From HNR sp040400085 (lineage in GTDB: Bacteria > Actinomycetota > Actinomycetes > Actinomycetales > Microbacteriaceae), in the NCBI GenBank assembly GCA_040400085.1, contig JBBAQX010000010.1, positions 1 through 64,000 of the forward strand: a DNA stretch of 64,000 nucleotides. The letters run 5' to 3'. Both the position numbers and the translations under genes were made by a program. Shown piece by piece: positions 21,885-31,178 of this stretch; position 1 is the first letter of the stretch, and the number at the start of each line of letters is the position of its first letter. The notes beneath the pieces are model-generated. The model did not search any database and was not told the DNA's origin. It was given only the letters and a program-made list of their open reading frames with translations.

Positions 21885-24836
21885 ATGTCTAATCCATACA
21901 ACAAGATCCATAATCTGGTCATCGAACGAATCGACTTTCGTAAGTTCTACGCCGATTCGGGATGTAAAATTCTCACCGACATAGACGACGAAGGTTGCTT
22001 TAAGGCGGCGAGTCCATTCTCCGAAAAGACCATCACGATCCGCCTAAACACCGGCGACTGGTTCTTTGATGAAAACCCTTCAGAGAAATTCGGCATTTAC
22101 GGCTTCCTTAAGCGCTACCACGAAATTCCGGACGACGGAAGCGAGAATGTTCGGTGCCTTGAAATACTCTCCAAGTTTTGCGGGCTATCCGACGAATTCA
22201 ACGCCGTGAATCAGGACGAAGTCCAGCGGTTTTTAAACAACTGCAAGATGAACTTCATGGCACTCCGCCACGGCGAGCTCAAGGCTCTGACTGGAATTCG
22301 CGGAGACTTTGCCGAGTTCCACGGCATCGGCTACGTGAAGCGCGGAATCATGGACGATCAGGGCGGGTGGGTGCTTCCAATCCCGGACGCGGATGGATCT
22401 ATTCGTTCGCTGCGATTTATCGGGAAGAACCTCAAGTCGCAGTGGGCGAAGTTCGGGAAACGATCCGACATCGATCGAACGCCAAAACTGTTCGGGATCC
22501 ATGGGATCACACCAGAGGCCGATGTTATCGTTCTCTGTGAGTTCGAATTTGATCGGCTTCTTATTCTTCAGGAGCGCAAGCGCCGGGAAGTAACCGCGCT
22601 CTCCCTGACCGGATTGAACTACAAGCGGGAGTGGAACAAACACTTCGCGGGAAAGCACGTTGTCATTTGCATGACAGCAACGAAAGAGGCCAGCGCCTAC
22701 GCCCAGAATGTTATCGCCCCCAGGCTGAACCACGACGTTGAGTCGGGGTCGATCAAGAGCCTGAAACTTATTACCCTTCCACTCTCTGGGTTTGATGAAG
22801 ACCGGACTTTTTGTGATTGGATGCGACAGTCGGGCGGGTGGACTCAGTTCGAAAACCTGATCCAGCAGACGCCAACGTGGGTGGCTCCAAACAGGAGCGA
22901 GCCTATTGTTGAGGCTAAAAAGCTTCACTCGTTCGCAGAGATCGATGACCCTGCGAATGTAGACAAGCGCGTTGAGGTTCCGATCTCAATCACCGGAGAG
23001 ACCAGCGTCGTCTATGATTCTGTCGGAGCATTCCGCGTCTCGCACTGCAACGAGATCAATGCCGGCCGATGTGAGCATTGTGTCGGCAAGACGTTCGAGA
23101 TCGGCCCAGGTCGCGCCGAACACATCGCTTCGTGCAATGCGAGTGAGTGGGAGCGCGAGCACGTTCAACAGCGGATTTGCTGCCCATTCAACAAGAAACC
23201 CGGGGTTGAGACTCTCAAAAAATACACCTTCCGAGAAGTCATTGCGATGGGCTATCGCCCGAGAATTGTAGATCGCGCGTCCAGCGAAGAGCGTGCAGAT
23301 CTCCCCGCCGCAGAGAGAACTATCTACATTAGAATTCCAGACGGTGAACCGAAACCCCTCGAGCCGCGCGGCTATACCGCGATCGGCTGGGTTCGAACAA
23401 ACCCGAAGACCAGTCACCGGACTATGCTGGTCGAATCACTGACGCCGATCGAGGAGTGTCACGAATCCTACAACATCGAAAACTCCCGACCGGCTCTGGA
23501 GAAAATGAAAAAGCTCGGCTGGGAAGCGATCGTTAAAGACCTGACCAAGCACAGAACCCGCATCTTTGGTCAGGATGAAATTCTACTGATGGTGCTCCTG
23601 ACCTATTGCTCTCCACTACAGATAGATTTCAACGGTGAACTGATTCGCGGCTGGATCAATTCCGTGATCGTGGGCGATAGCGGCGTGGGCAAATCAAAGG
23701 TCTTCGAGATGGTCTCCGCCATGATCGGCGTTGGCGACATCTTCCAGTGCTCAACAGGAAAGCGCACAGGTCTCGCCTATTCGATCATCCAGAATCGCGC
23801 AAAGTGGGTCTGCCAGGCTGGAATATACCCCCGCAACTCCCGAAAGATTCTCTGCGTTGAAGAGGCGCAGAAGATGGCGAACGGGGAGATCGACTCTATT
23901 GCGGTGGCTATGGACGCCGGGACTATGGTTGTCGAGGCGGTCGCCCGCGGTAGCTACGAGACAAAGACCAGACTGTTGATGCTCTGTAACCCGCCTGAAG
24001 GTCGGACGCTTTCCTCTTACCTTCATGGCTGCGAATCGATACGCGATCTATTTCTCCCGATGTTTATTCGGCGCGTGGACTGCGCGGCGTTTATTCGAGC
24101 GACCGACAAACTCTCTGAGTTCAACCGGCGCCACACCCCCAACTCCGTGGCCGAAATAGAGCCAGATGAATTACGACAACTGGTGTTATGGGCATGGACG
24201 CGCAAGAGTGATCAGGTTGTGTTCCACAACGACACCACCGATCGAATTCTAGAATCCGCAAAAGAGCTCTCGAGAAAATTCGGACAGTGCACAGACATCC
24301 CTCTGATATGCCCAAGCGATGTGCGAAAAACCGTCGCGCGCATTGCCGCAGCATGGGCCTGTCTGGATGTCTCCTCTGATGACTTCGGAACTGTGGTTGT
24401 GCTTCCGAAGCATGCTGAGTCGGCGGTTGTTTTTCTGACCAGGTTGTATTCGAGTCGCGATTGCTCTCTGGACAACTACTCAGCAGTAGCAAGACGAAGG
24501 ACTGGACTGGATGACTTCCCGCTGATTCTAAAGGAATTGGAAAAGAGACTGGCTCGAAAAACCGAAGGTGTCTCTCTCGCGAAGATCCTTTCTGCGATAG
24601 GTCGCGGACAGGCTTTCAGGGCTCAGGAATTGGCAACATTAGGAGATTGCTCGAGCGACTTTGCAAGCGACGTCGTTTCCTTACTGAATCGATACAGCTT
24701 GGCATCGAAACATAACGATGACCGTATTGTTGCCACGCCAAAGTTTGGGCGAGCGATGAAGAAGTTGGAACAGGATCGACCGGACATTTACGCACTGATC
24801 AACGTTGGTGGGAATGGAATGGAGAGTGAAGCGTGA
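21885..24836 (+). CDS. MCM-like AAA+ helicase with primase-like N-terminal half, 983 aa
   Basis: The C-terminal part (about 560-770) follows the MCM plan: Walker A GDSGVGKS at 597-604, the MCM-type Walker B ILCVEEAQKM at 655-664 (MCMs have IDEFDKM; the first Asp is Glu here), sensor-1 Asn702 in LCNPPEGR, and the arginine-finger stretch FLPMFIRRVD near 724-732. The N-terminal half has a TOPRIM-like core (VIVLCEFEFDRLL near 215-225) whose second DxD motif is replaced by MTATKE, so it is probably inactive as a primase, plus a Cys/His zinc region (CEHCVG ... HIASC ... CCPF). It would act as an alternative replicative helicase. It lies between glycosyltransferase genes. Confidence 0.75.
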   Translation: MSNPYNKIHNLVIERIDFRKFYADSGCKILTDIDDEGCFKAASPFSEKTITIRLNTGDWFFDENPSEKFGIYGFLKRYHEIPDDGSENVRCLEILSKFCGLSDEFNAVNQDEVQRFLNNCKMNFMALRHGELKALTGIRGDFAEFHGIGYVKRGIMDDQGGWVLPIPDADGSIRSLRFIGKNLKSQWAKFGKRSDIDRTPKLFGIHGITPEADVIVLCEFEFDRLLILQERKRREVTALSLTGLNYKREWNKHFAGKHVVICMTATKEASAYAQNVIAPRLNHDVESGSIKSLKLITLPLSGFDEDRTFCDWMRQSGGWTQFENLIQQTPTWVAPNRSEPIVEAKKLHSFAEIDDPANVDKRVEVPISITGETSVVYDSVGAFRVSHCNEINAGRCEHCVGKTFEIGPGRAEHIASCNASEWEREHVQQRICCPFNKKPGVETLKKYTFREVIAMGYRPRIVDRASSEERADLPAAERTIYIRIPDGEPKPLEPRGYTAIGWVRTNPKTSHRTMLVESLTPIEECHESYNIENSRPALEKMKKLGWEAIVKDLTKHRTRIFGQDEILLMVLLTYCSPLQIDFNGELIRGWINSVIVGDSGVGKSKVFEMVSAMIGVGDIFQCSTGKRTGLAYSIIQNRAKWVCQAGIYPRNSRKILCVEEAQKMANGEIDSIAVAMDAGTMVVEAVARGSYETKTRLLMLCNPPEGRTLSSYLHGCESIRDLFLPMFIRRVDCAAFIRATDKLSEFNRRHTPNSVAEIEPDELRQLVLWAWTRKSDQVVFHNDTTDRILESAKELSRKFGQCTDIPLICPSDVRKTVARIAAAWACLDVSSDDFGTVVVLPKHAESAVVFLTRLYSSRDCSLDNYSAVARRRTGLDDFPLILKELEKRLARKTEGVSLAKILSAIGRGQAFRAQELATLGDCSSDFASDVVSLLNRYSLASKHNDDRIVATPKFGRAMKKLEQDRPDIYALINVGGNGMESEA

Positions 24837-26311
24837 AAGCTGATGATCCCGAGGCTGTCTGTATTTCTGCGGCTGTTGATGAAACAAGCCTGATGCGTTC
24901 TGAGATCGAGAAGCGCGCGTTCTTTCACGCCTTTCGACTGTTGTGCGGGGCGTGCGTAGACAAGGATCTGGAAGGTCGATGGTTGATTCGGAGTTGCGGT
25001 CAGGAGTACATCGTAACCGAGGAAGCATACGCGATTTACGATAGGGTTCGCGCACGCGTTCAGAAGGAAGAGCTGGATCTCCGCGGCGTCCGTCAACCAT
25101 TCAATACAGAGGATACAATTCGAGTCATGCACTCTGCGATGCGAATTGCGTCCAGCGAGTGCAAGATTCCCCCGAATAAGCTCCGGGTGTACTTCCTGCG
25201 GATGGATTCTGGCGGGTGCGGTTTCTACCGCGTCATGCAACCTGTTCGGGCGCTGGGAAATCACCCGTGGATTCAGGCCGAAGAGAGCGACTGGTTGAGC
25301 TTCCCTCTCGGCCAGAACTACGACGTCATTATTGCACCGCGCGTCAGCCATCCGCTCACGATTGCAACCCTGAGAAACTTGCAGCGCGCGGGCAAAGTGG
25401 TCATTTACGAATGCGATGATCTCATGTCACAGCTTCCGGACTGGAACCCAGCCAAAGGCAGGAGCCCATTGGCGAGTCTTTTCAGGGAAGAATTCATCAA
25501 GACTTCGACCGGGATTATTTGCTCCACACCTCAGCTTCGCGAGGCGCTCGATCGCCCGGAAGTCACACAGGTTTGTCTGAACGGGATCAACGAGAACCTT
25601 TGGCCGATGAAGGTTCGAACTGAAAAGTCCGACAAAGTTCGAATTCTCTGGGCGGGATCCAACACGCACGAGGACGATTTGAAAACCGTCGTTCCGGCAA
25701 TCAAGCGGATCATCAAGATCTACGGATCAAAGGTGGAGTTTATCTGGGTCGCCTACGCGCCCAGCGAATTTACCTGCGGCTACAATCACGCCGGAAAGAT
25801 CTCTCTCGGTATTCAGCCCGAATACGAAAAGAACATGAAGCTGATTCCCGGTGTCCCCGTGATTCAGTGGCCGGCGCACCTCGCCAGCATGAACGCCGAC
25901 ATCTGCATTGCACCTCTGGCCTCACACCCGTTCAACGAATCCAAGTCCGAGATTAAGGTTCTGGAGTCGTGGGCAATGGGACTTCCGATCGTCGCGACCG
26001 ACATTGCACCTTACGCGCGCGCGATCACGAACCGCAAGAATGGGTTTTTGATCCACGAAAACGATTGCGGCGCGTGGGTGATGACCCTCCGAGAACTGAT
26101 TGACTCCCCAGAGCGTCGTCAGGAGATGGCCTCCGAAGGTCTGAAGGTCCTCCACGAAAAATACACAACACCGTCCATTGTTCGCAGTTACGAAAACGCG
26201 CTGGCGACTCTGTGTGACGGAAAGATTTTGCGGCCTGAATGCCAGGCTGAAATTTCAAAGCACATGAACGAGGTGATGGCGAATGAACCTGCGCTGGCAC
26301 GCTGTGCTTAA
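24833..26311 (+). CDS. GT-B type glycosyltransferase, 492 aa
   Basis: The C-terminal Rossmann domain has RILWAGSNTHEDDL, then VPVIQWPAHL, ADICIAPLASHPFNESKSEI and KVLESWAMGLPIVATDIAPY, the donor-binding E-x7-E-like pattern of family 1/4 enzymes. An extra N-terminal domain of about 110 residues with several Cys precedes the first Rossmann domain (YFLRMDSGGCGFYRVMQP). GTG start overlapping the MCM-like stop (GTGA). Third sugar transferase of the cluster. Confidence 0.8.
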   Translation: MKADDPEAVCISAAVDETSLMRSEIEKRAFFHAFRLLCGACVDKDLEGRWLIRSCGQEYIVTEEAYAIYDRVRARVQKEELDLRGVRQPFNTEDTIRVMHSAMRIASSECKIPPNKLRVYFLRMDSGGCGFYRVMQPVRALGNHPWIQAEESDWLSFPLGQNYDVIIAPRVSHPLTIATLRNLQRAGKVVIYECDDLMSQLPDWNPAKGRSPLASLFREEFIKTSTGIICSTPQLREALDRPEVTQVCLNGINENLWPMKVRTEKSDKVRILWAGSNTHEDDLKTVVPAIKRIIKIYGSKVEFIWVAYAPSEFTCGYNHAGKISLGIQPEYEKNMKLIPGVPVIQWPAHLASMNADICIAPLASHPFNESKSEIKVLESWAMGLPIVATDIAPYARAITNRKNGFLIHENDCGAWVMTLRELIDSPERRQEMASEGLKVLHEKYTTPSIVRSYENALATLCDGKILRPECQAEISKHMNEVMANEPALARCA

Positions 26312-26693
26312 AGGCGGTCTCGACGTGATAGGAAGCGGATGGGGAAACCCGCTTCTCGAGAACGACGTTATTTCATCCTTCGCCCTGTTGCGGGAGAAGG
26401 AAACAATCCCTTGTATTGTCGGGGAAACAGATGGCTATTTCTGCGCCGACGGAAATCGCTACATGATTCGGTGTCGGCAAGAATTCATCTCTCGGCGCGT
26501 CGTTCGGCAAGCTTGGTTCGCCGAAGACGACGACACGAAGATGACGCACGACGGTGTGATCATTCAGTACAAGCTTCGCTCCGGCACCGTCGTACCCGCA
26601 GGATTCAGGGTTGACCTTGAGACTGGAAAAGTCGAAATGGTTGGTCACCCAATAGCAATGATCGCCGCACTCGATGAAAACTTACACGCTTGA
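26283..26693 (+). CDS. Hypothetical protein, 136 aa
   Basis: Begins MNLRWHAVLKGGLDVIGSGW inside the end of the preceding gene. Beta-rich with Cys/Asp residues (CIVGETDGYFCADGNRYMI). Overlaps the RusA-like gene. No family recognised. Confidence 0.6.
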   Translation: MNLRWHAVLKGGLDVIGSGWGNPLLENDVISSFALLREKETIPCIVGETDGYFCADGNRYMIRCRQEFISRRVVRQAWFAEDDDTKMTHDGVIIQYKLRSGTVVPAGFRVDLETGKVEMVGHPIAMIAALDENLHA

Positions 26694-27150
26694 ATTTGAT
26701 CTAGCCACGCCGTCGCAAAACGAGTGGGATAGAACGAATAAATTTCGGAAGCCAAAGATCATGCTGGAGTATCGCGATGCGATCCTCCACAGAATTGGCG
26801 AAGGCCCTTACAAAAAAGCCTACCTTGGAAATAAATTTACCAAGGATGTGAAGCACAAGATCGTCACTGAGCTTCGCTCGAAGTGGCCGCAAAAGCGCCT
26901 GGTGGTGGCGGAGATTTACTCTCGCCGGCCGCGCCGACTCGACGCAGACAACTACTACGGCGGATGCAAGCCCCTCTGGGATGGACTTCAGTGGGCAGGG
27001 TGGTGCGTGACTGATCACGTTCTGTGGCTTCAGCGCGTCTACCACGATCAGGTGATTGGGGATCCAAAGACCGTCATGCAGATATGGTTACCCCAGTCCG
27101 ACGAGGACGATGCGGAATTGAAGCGAAAATTCGGAGATCGAAATGTCTGA
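26674..27150 (+). CDS. RusA-like Holliday-junction resolvase, 158 aa
   Basis: The RusA signature is visible: SRRPRRLDADNYYGGCKP, then WDGLQWAGWCVTDHV. The conserved acidic residues (LDADN, TDHV, and a final D) would hold metal for cutting four-way junctions made during recombination or packaging. Sits at the end of the DNA-metabolism cluster, just before the terminase genes. Confidence 0.75.
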   Translation: MKTYTLEFDLATPSQNEWDRTNKFRKPKIMLEYRDAILHRIGEGPYKKAYLGNKFTKDVKHKIVTELRSKWPQKRLVVAEIYSRRPRRLDADNYYGGCKPLWDGLQWAGWCVTDHVLWLQRVYHDQVIGDPKTVMQIWLPQSDEDDAELKRKFGDRNV

Positions 27151-27835
27151 CGAACGCCCGGAGAATCCATTTAAAGAGGACGTAGCGCCACAGCTAAAGC
27201 GCGGTCGCGGGCGTCCGCCAAATGCCCCGAAGATCGATGCGCCGGTTACGCCCGGGGAGTTGAAGCCGCCCGAAGATCCGGAGGAATCCGAACACCTTCT
27301 GGGACGCGCGCGATCGTCATTCTTACCCTACGAACAAGCCTACATTCTCGAGTTGATGGATGGCTACCTCGGCATGCTTGAAAAGCATCCGTCCGTTCGT
27401 GCGTTCGTAAACGAAATCATTCTCACTGACATCGAAATGCAGCGGCACGACAAGGCTGTTGAAAAGGAGCGCGAGAAGTGGGTCGGCAAGGCCACAGACG
27501 AAAACTCGCAATGGCTCTTGAAGCAGGACAAGGTTCGTGCCTCGATCATGAAGCGCCACACTGCCGCGCTCGAGGCGATCGGTGCGCTTCCAAAAGACAC
27601 GATGCAGAACGTCAAGAAAGATGAAACGCTTTCCGACGTGCACCTTCGCTACGCCAAGGAGATCCGGGAGCGCAAAGCGCGCGGCCAGCGCATCGGCGAG
27701 CCGAGCGAAGAGGCAAAGGAATTACTCCGGGCGGACGGCAAGGATGTCATGAAGTATCGAACCGAGTCCATGGTCTCAGACGAGGATCGAGACGCCGCGA
27801 TCGAAAGCATTGAATCGGAATCTGAAAATGGCTGA
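27143..27835 (+). CDS. Probable terminase small subunit, 230 aa
   Basis: Identified mainly by position directly before the terminase ATPase. The N-terminus has an AT-hook-like KRGRGRPPN, suited to DNA binding; the rest is charged and helical (SSFLPYEQAYILELMDGYLG; AVEKEREKWVG). Start after GGAGATCGAA. It overlaps the ATPase gene by 8 bases. A scaffold-type role is less likely since a scaffold gene is found later. Confidence 0.5.
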   Translation: MSDERPENPFKEDVAPQLKRGRGRPPNAPKIDAPVTPGELKPPEDPEESEHLLGRARSSFLPYEQAYILELMDGYLGMLEKHPSVRAFVNEIILTDIEMQRHDKAVEKEREKWVGKATDENSQWLLKQDKVRASIMKRHTAALEAIGALPKDTMQNVKKDETLSDVHLRYAKEIRERKARGQRIGEPSEEAKELLRADGKDVMKYRTESMVSDEDRDAAIESIESESENG

Positions 27836-28733
27836 CACACGCATAACGGCGATGATGACAGAGGACTGTCTTCAGGATCCAATCCTCGGGGCAAAGGTGT
27901 TGCTCGGGTACACCATTCCGGCGCACCTCGAAGCGCGCATCTGGGGGATGTGGACGTCCAAGTTTATGATGGATAACTCCGGGTTCGGAACCGGGAAATC
28001 GTTGTCCATTGCGATTGTCGCGGCACTTCGCGCGATGCTAATGGAAGATCGTGTTGCCGGGATCATCAGTAAGACCTTCAACCAAGGCCAGTTGATTTTC
28101 GATTACTTCGACCGCTGGGCCGCGAAGTCACCTTTGTTCCGGAGCCAGATCTGTGACGCCGATGGCGGTGAGCCGGACATCATTCACGGCAATATGTTCT
28201 GGCAAGCCCGATTTAAAAACTCGTCCAAGATCCGAACCATCCCGCCTGACTTCATGCGTGACGCCGCGCGCGTTGCGTCCGAAGATTGGAACGACGGTTA
28301 CTTTGACGAATTCACAAAGTACCCCAGCTATGAAGCGTATTGGAAAAACGTATTCACGCGCGTTCGCCGACCCGTAAACGAAAAATACAATCCAAACGAT
28401 CCAGTGTTTGGGCGACACTTTTACTTCTGCGGAACTGCGCGATACCAGTGGCACCCAGCATATAAAACAGTCGTTGAGTTTTCAGAGTCAGTCGGAAGGG
28501 GCGATCGACTCTACGAGGTTCAGTCGTGGAACTACACACACATCCTCGAGAAGTACCACCACCTGATTGAAATGGACGGCATTAAGTTGCTCGAGAAGTC
28601 TCTTCCGCGCGACCTGGTGCAACAGGAAATCTACGGGCGATGGGTGCGTGACAGTCAGGGGTATTACTCCTACCGAGACATTATGGACTCACGAACCGAA
28701 GCGTGTCCGATTCTGCTTGCGAGGGCCGCCTAA
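27828..28733 (+). CDS. Terminase large subunit, ATPase half, 301 aa
   Basis: The packaging motor ATPase. Walker A is NSGFGTGKSLS near residue 52-59, with the Gly-rich loop; the Walker B is GYFDEFTKYP near 150. FYFCGTARYQWHP fits the C-motif/strand after it. The protein ends at 301 residues, without the RNase-H-like nuclease domain, which is encoded by the next gene with a TAATG overlap. Start at 27828 (MADTRITAMMTEDCL). Confidence 0.8.
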   Translation: MADTRITAMMTEDCLQDPILGAKVLLGYTIPAHLEARIWGMWTSKFMMDNSGFGTGKSLSIAIVAALRAMLMEDRVAGIISKTFNQGQLIFDYFDRWAAKSPLFRSQICDADGGEPDIIHGNMFWQARFKNSSKIRTIPPDFMRDAARVASEDWNDGYFDEFTKYPSYEAYWKNVFTRVRRPVNEKYNPNDPVFGRHFYFCGTARYQWHPAYKTVVEFSESVGRGDRLYEVQSWNYTHILEKYHHLIEMDGIKLLEKSLPRDLVQQEIYGRWVRDSQGYYSYRDIMDSRTEACPILLARAA

Positions 28734-29602
28734 TGGATCCGACAGAATGGAACTACGTACTCGGGATCGACGGATCGCAAGGCGGTATCGGGCGCACCAA
28801 GGCGCTCGGAGGCCGCAAGGCGAGCGACGATTTTGCCACGGCAGTCTGTCGTTTCCGGCTGTGCGACTACGCCACTCAACTTTGTAAAGTTACACGCTTT
28901 AACGGGTTGACTGCCGAACAGATGTCTGCGGTGATTCACCGCGATCACGACGCTTTTAACTTCCAACTGATGGTGATGGACTTGGGCGGCGGCGGACTGT
29001 CGATCCGCGACGAGCTCCGCAATGCCACGCAGGACATCGGCGACGGCCAGAAGTTCAGCGTTACCCCGATCATTACGGCTGACGACGAACAGATGCAGGG
29101 CGTCGGCAATCAGATCCTTTGCCTCTTCAGTCGTGGCGACACCATGATCAAAGACACCGGTCAAGTTCTCGCCGGCGAAAGCGTATTGGTGAACAAAGCG
29201 CATGAGCTCTTGCGCGGTGCGTTCGAGGCCGAGCCTCAAAGGATCCAGACGCCAAAGCCGTGGAGCGGGTGGCCCAATGGTGTAAATTCGTTCGACACCC
29301 CGGATAAGATGCGCGAATGGCTGCACGCTCAGCCCGGACTCTCACCCCGGGAGTCCGCCCAGGCGGAGATGGATCTCGCGCTATTCCAACTGATTCATGT
29401 CGATCGAGTGCTGTCGGCTGACGGGCAAACCCCGAAAGTTGACAAGTATGGGATGTATGAATTCAAGAGCACATCTAAGAAAGACTCCGGCTACGCCGTT
29501 CTCTACTCCTATTTCGCGTCGTGGATGATCCGCGAACGACACAGAATTAAAGAGCAAACTCAAAAAGAGACTGATTTTGTTTGCGTTTCAGAAGACGCCT
29601 GA
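28733..29602 (+). CDS. Terminase large subunit, nuclease half, 289 aa
   Basis: RNase-H-like nuclease domain: LGIDGSQGG near residue 10, VMDLGGGGLSIRDEL near 82 and the C-terminal KKDSGYAVLYSYFASW supply three acidic residues in the usual order. It cuts concatemeric DNA during packaging. Here it is a separate polypeptide that begins in the stop codon of the ATPase gene (TAATG), so the two would be made together and assemble. Confidence 0.75.
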   Translation: MDPTEWNYVLGIDGSQGGIGRTKALGGRKASDDFATAVCRFRLCDYATQLCKVTRFNGLTAEQMSAVIHRDHDAFNFQLMVMDLGGGGLSIRDELRNATQDIGDGQKFSVTPIITADDEQMQGVGNQILCLFSRGDTMIKDTGQVLAGESVLVNKAHELLRGAFEAEPQRIQTPKPWSGWPNGVNSFDTPDKMREWLHAQPGLSPRESAQAEMDLALFQLIHVDRVLSADGQTPKVDKYGMYEFKSTSKKDSGYAVLYSYFASWMIRERHRIKEQTQKETDFVCVSEDA

Positions 29603-29649
29603 GCGGTTTTCTGAACATTTCGAATAATTAGACGATCATCAGAAGGTCC

Positions 29650-29787
29650 TTGGTAATTCCTTTTGATTGGGATTCTGAATTAAGACGAAGCAAAAAAACT
29701 CCAAAAAGTCGAACCTCTCGACCGAAAAAGAACCTTACGCTGGCTGCCTCTCCGACGAGCGCGCCTCGAATATCGACTATCTGGTGA
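29650..29787 (+). CDS. Leader frame of the portal gene (needs -1 shift at A7) or 45-aa overlapping frame
   Basis: TTG at 29650 follows AGAAGGTCC, the only good ribosome binding site before the portal. Read in this frame it begins MVIPFDWDSELRRS and would stop at 29787, overlapping a GTG in the portal frame (GTGA). Slipping -1 on A7 at 29692-29698 gives a smooth join into SKKNSKKSNLSTEKEPYAG and the rest of the portal. The in-frame continuation (KKTPKSRTSRPKKN) looks like out-of-frame sequence. So a missing A, or programmed slippage, is likely. Confidence 0.5.
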   Translation: MVIPFDWDSELRRSKKTPKSRTSRPKKNLTLAASPTSAPRISTIW

Positions 29788-31178
29788 AAACCAGTGGCGG
29801 TCAGCTCAAGGAAATCCTCAGCCTCTTCTGTCCCGCAGGTCTGAAAGATCAGATCCGCCTCGCGCGCGAGTATTCCCGTGGCGAATGCGACCTGATTCAG
29901 TCGATCGTTGAGACTAAGGTTAATTTCTATTCGGCCGGCTTCGACGTCCAGATTGAAACCGGCAACGACAATTACAAGAAATCCCTGAACGATCGCGTGG
30001 ATAAGTTCATTCACGACAACAAGTTGAAGAAGATTATTCAGGAGTTGATCGGCGATCACGCGGCTACGGACAACTGTATTCTGACGTGGAAGGTTGATGG
30101 CGAGAACCTCGGCTATGTCATGACGCTGGATCCAAGTCGGGCGGATTTCAATAACACTCTGGGCGTGGAAGTTCTTAAGGTCGAGATGGATCATTCGACC
30201 ATTGTTGCAATCAGAAACCTAATTTCCACTAGCGGCATTAAAAAGACTCTCGACAAGTTCCCCGAGAAGTTCGTTCGCGCCGTCCAGAAGGGCGAGCGCT
30301 ACGTCCAACTCAGTAACGACGACGGGGAATACTGGGTTGTCCGCACCAAGAACCGCCGTTTCACAGGCTTGGCGCGCCCGAGCATGTTTGCCATTTTCCC
30401 GGATGTCCTTCTTCGCGAGACCCTGACTTCTGGCGACTGGGCTGTTGCGTACTTCACCAAGCGCATGATCGAACACGTAAAGTCTGGCGAGTCGCCTCCG
30501 AATGGAAAGCTGGCGAACCTCAAAGAGCTTTATCCGACCAAGGGCGAGATCGAAGCGCTTCAGAGCCAATTCAAGAAGCTCGGCCAGGTCATGCGGCTTT
30601 ACACGAACCACACGGTGAAGGTCGAATACACGCACCCGGATCCCAAGGTTTTCGACCCAATGAAGTACGAAAAGGTCGAAGAGCGCATCCATCGCTGGGG
30701 TGGAGTTCCCTCGGTGTTGATGGTTGGAAGCGGGAGCGACGGATACAGCCAAGGTCATATCGGTGTTCAGGCTTTCTTTGCGCAGGGCCAACGCATGCGC
30801 GAAGACATCGGCGAGATGGTTGAAGAGTTTTTTACCCACCCATCGATCATTGAACATCTCGGTCTCCCGAGCAAGACGATCGCAAAGACCATCTGGAACG
30901 AACAGATCCTCAAAGATCCCAAGCAAGTCCTCGATGAATCCACGGCAGCGTGGGATCGCGGTTTGATCGACAACCGCACCTTCCTTGGTCGATTAGGAAT
31001 GTGGAATGACATGATCCCGTCCCGCAAGGAACAGGATCTCAAGGAAAAGAAAATCTGGGTTCCAACGTTCGAGCCGCGACAAGGGCTCTTGAGTGAAGAT
31101 TCAAAACCGGGTCGCCCGGATCAGGGCAAGCCGAAAGCAGCGCCAGCCAGCCGACGTCGACCGTCAAGGGGTGAATAA
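29784..31178 (+). CDS. Portal protein, at least 464 aa
   Basis: The dodecameric portal forms the packaging vertex. Recognised by position after the terminase and by the pattern GECDLIQSIVETKVNFYSAGF, a wing region, and the stem/clip region with WGGVPSVLMVGSGSDGYSQG and a C-terminal AAWDRGLIDNRTFLGRL. The GTG at 29784 has no ribosome binding site and would lose about 30 residues; the frame is open back to 29679 without ATG, GTG or TTG. See the leader at 29650. Confidence 0.8.
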   Translation: MKTSGGQLKEILSLFCPAGLKDQIRLAREYSRGECDLIQSIVETKVNFYSAGFDVQIETGNDNYKKSLNDRVDKFIHDNKLKKIIQELIGDHAATDNCILTWKVDGENLGYVMTLDPSRADFNNTLGVEVLKVEMDHSTIVAIRNLISTSGIKKTLDKFPEKFVRAVQKGERYVQLSNDDGEYWVVRTKNRRFTGLARPSMFAIFPDVLLRETLTSGDWAVAYFTKRMIEHVKSGESPPNGKLANLKELYPTKGEIEALQSQFKKLGQVMRLYTNHTVKVEYTHPDPKVFDPMKYEKVEERIHRWGGVPSVLMVGSGSDGYSQGHIGVQAFFAQGQRMREDIGEMVEEFFTHPSIIEHLGLPSKTIAKTIWNEQILKDPKQVLDESTAAWDRGLIDNRTFLGRLGMWNDMIPSRKEQDLKEKKIWVPTFEPRQGLLSEDSKPGRPDQGKPKAAPASRRRPSRGE

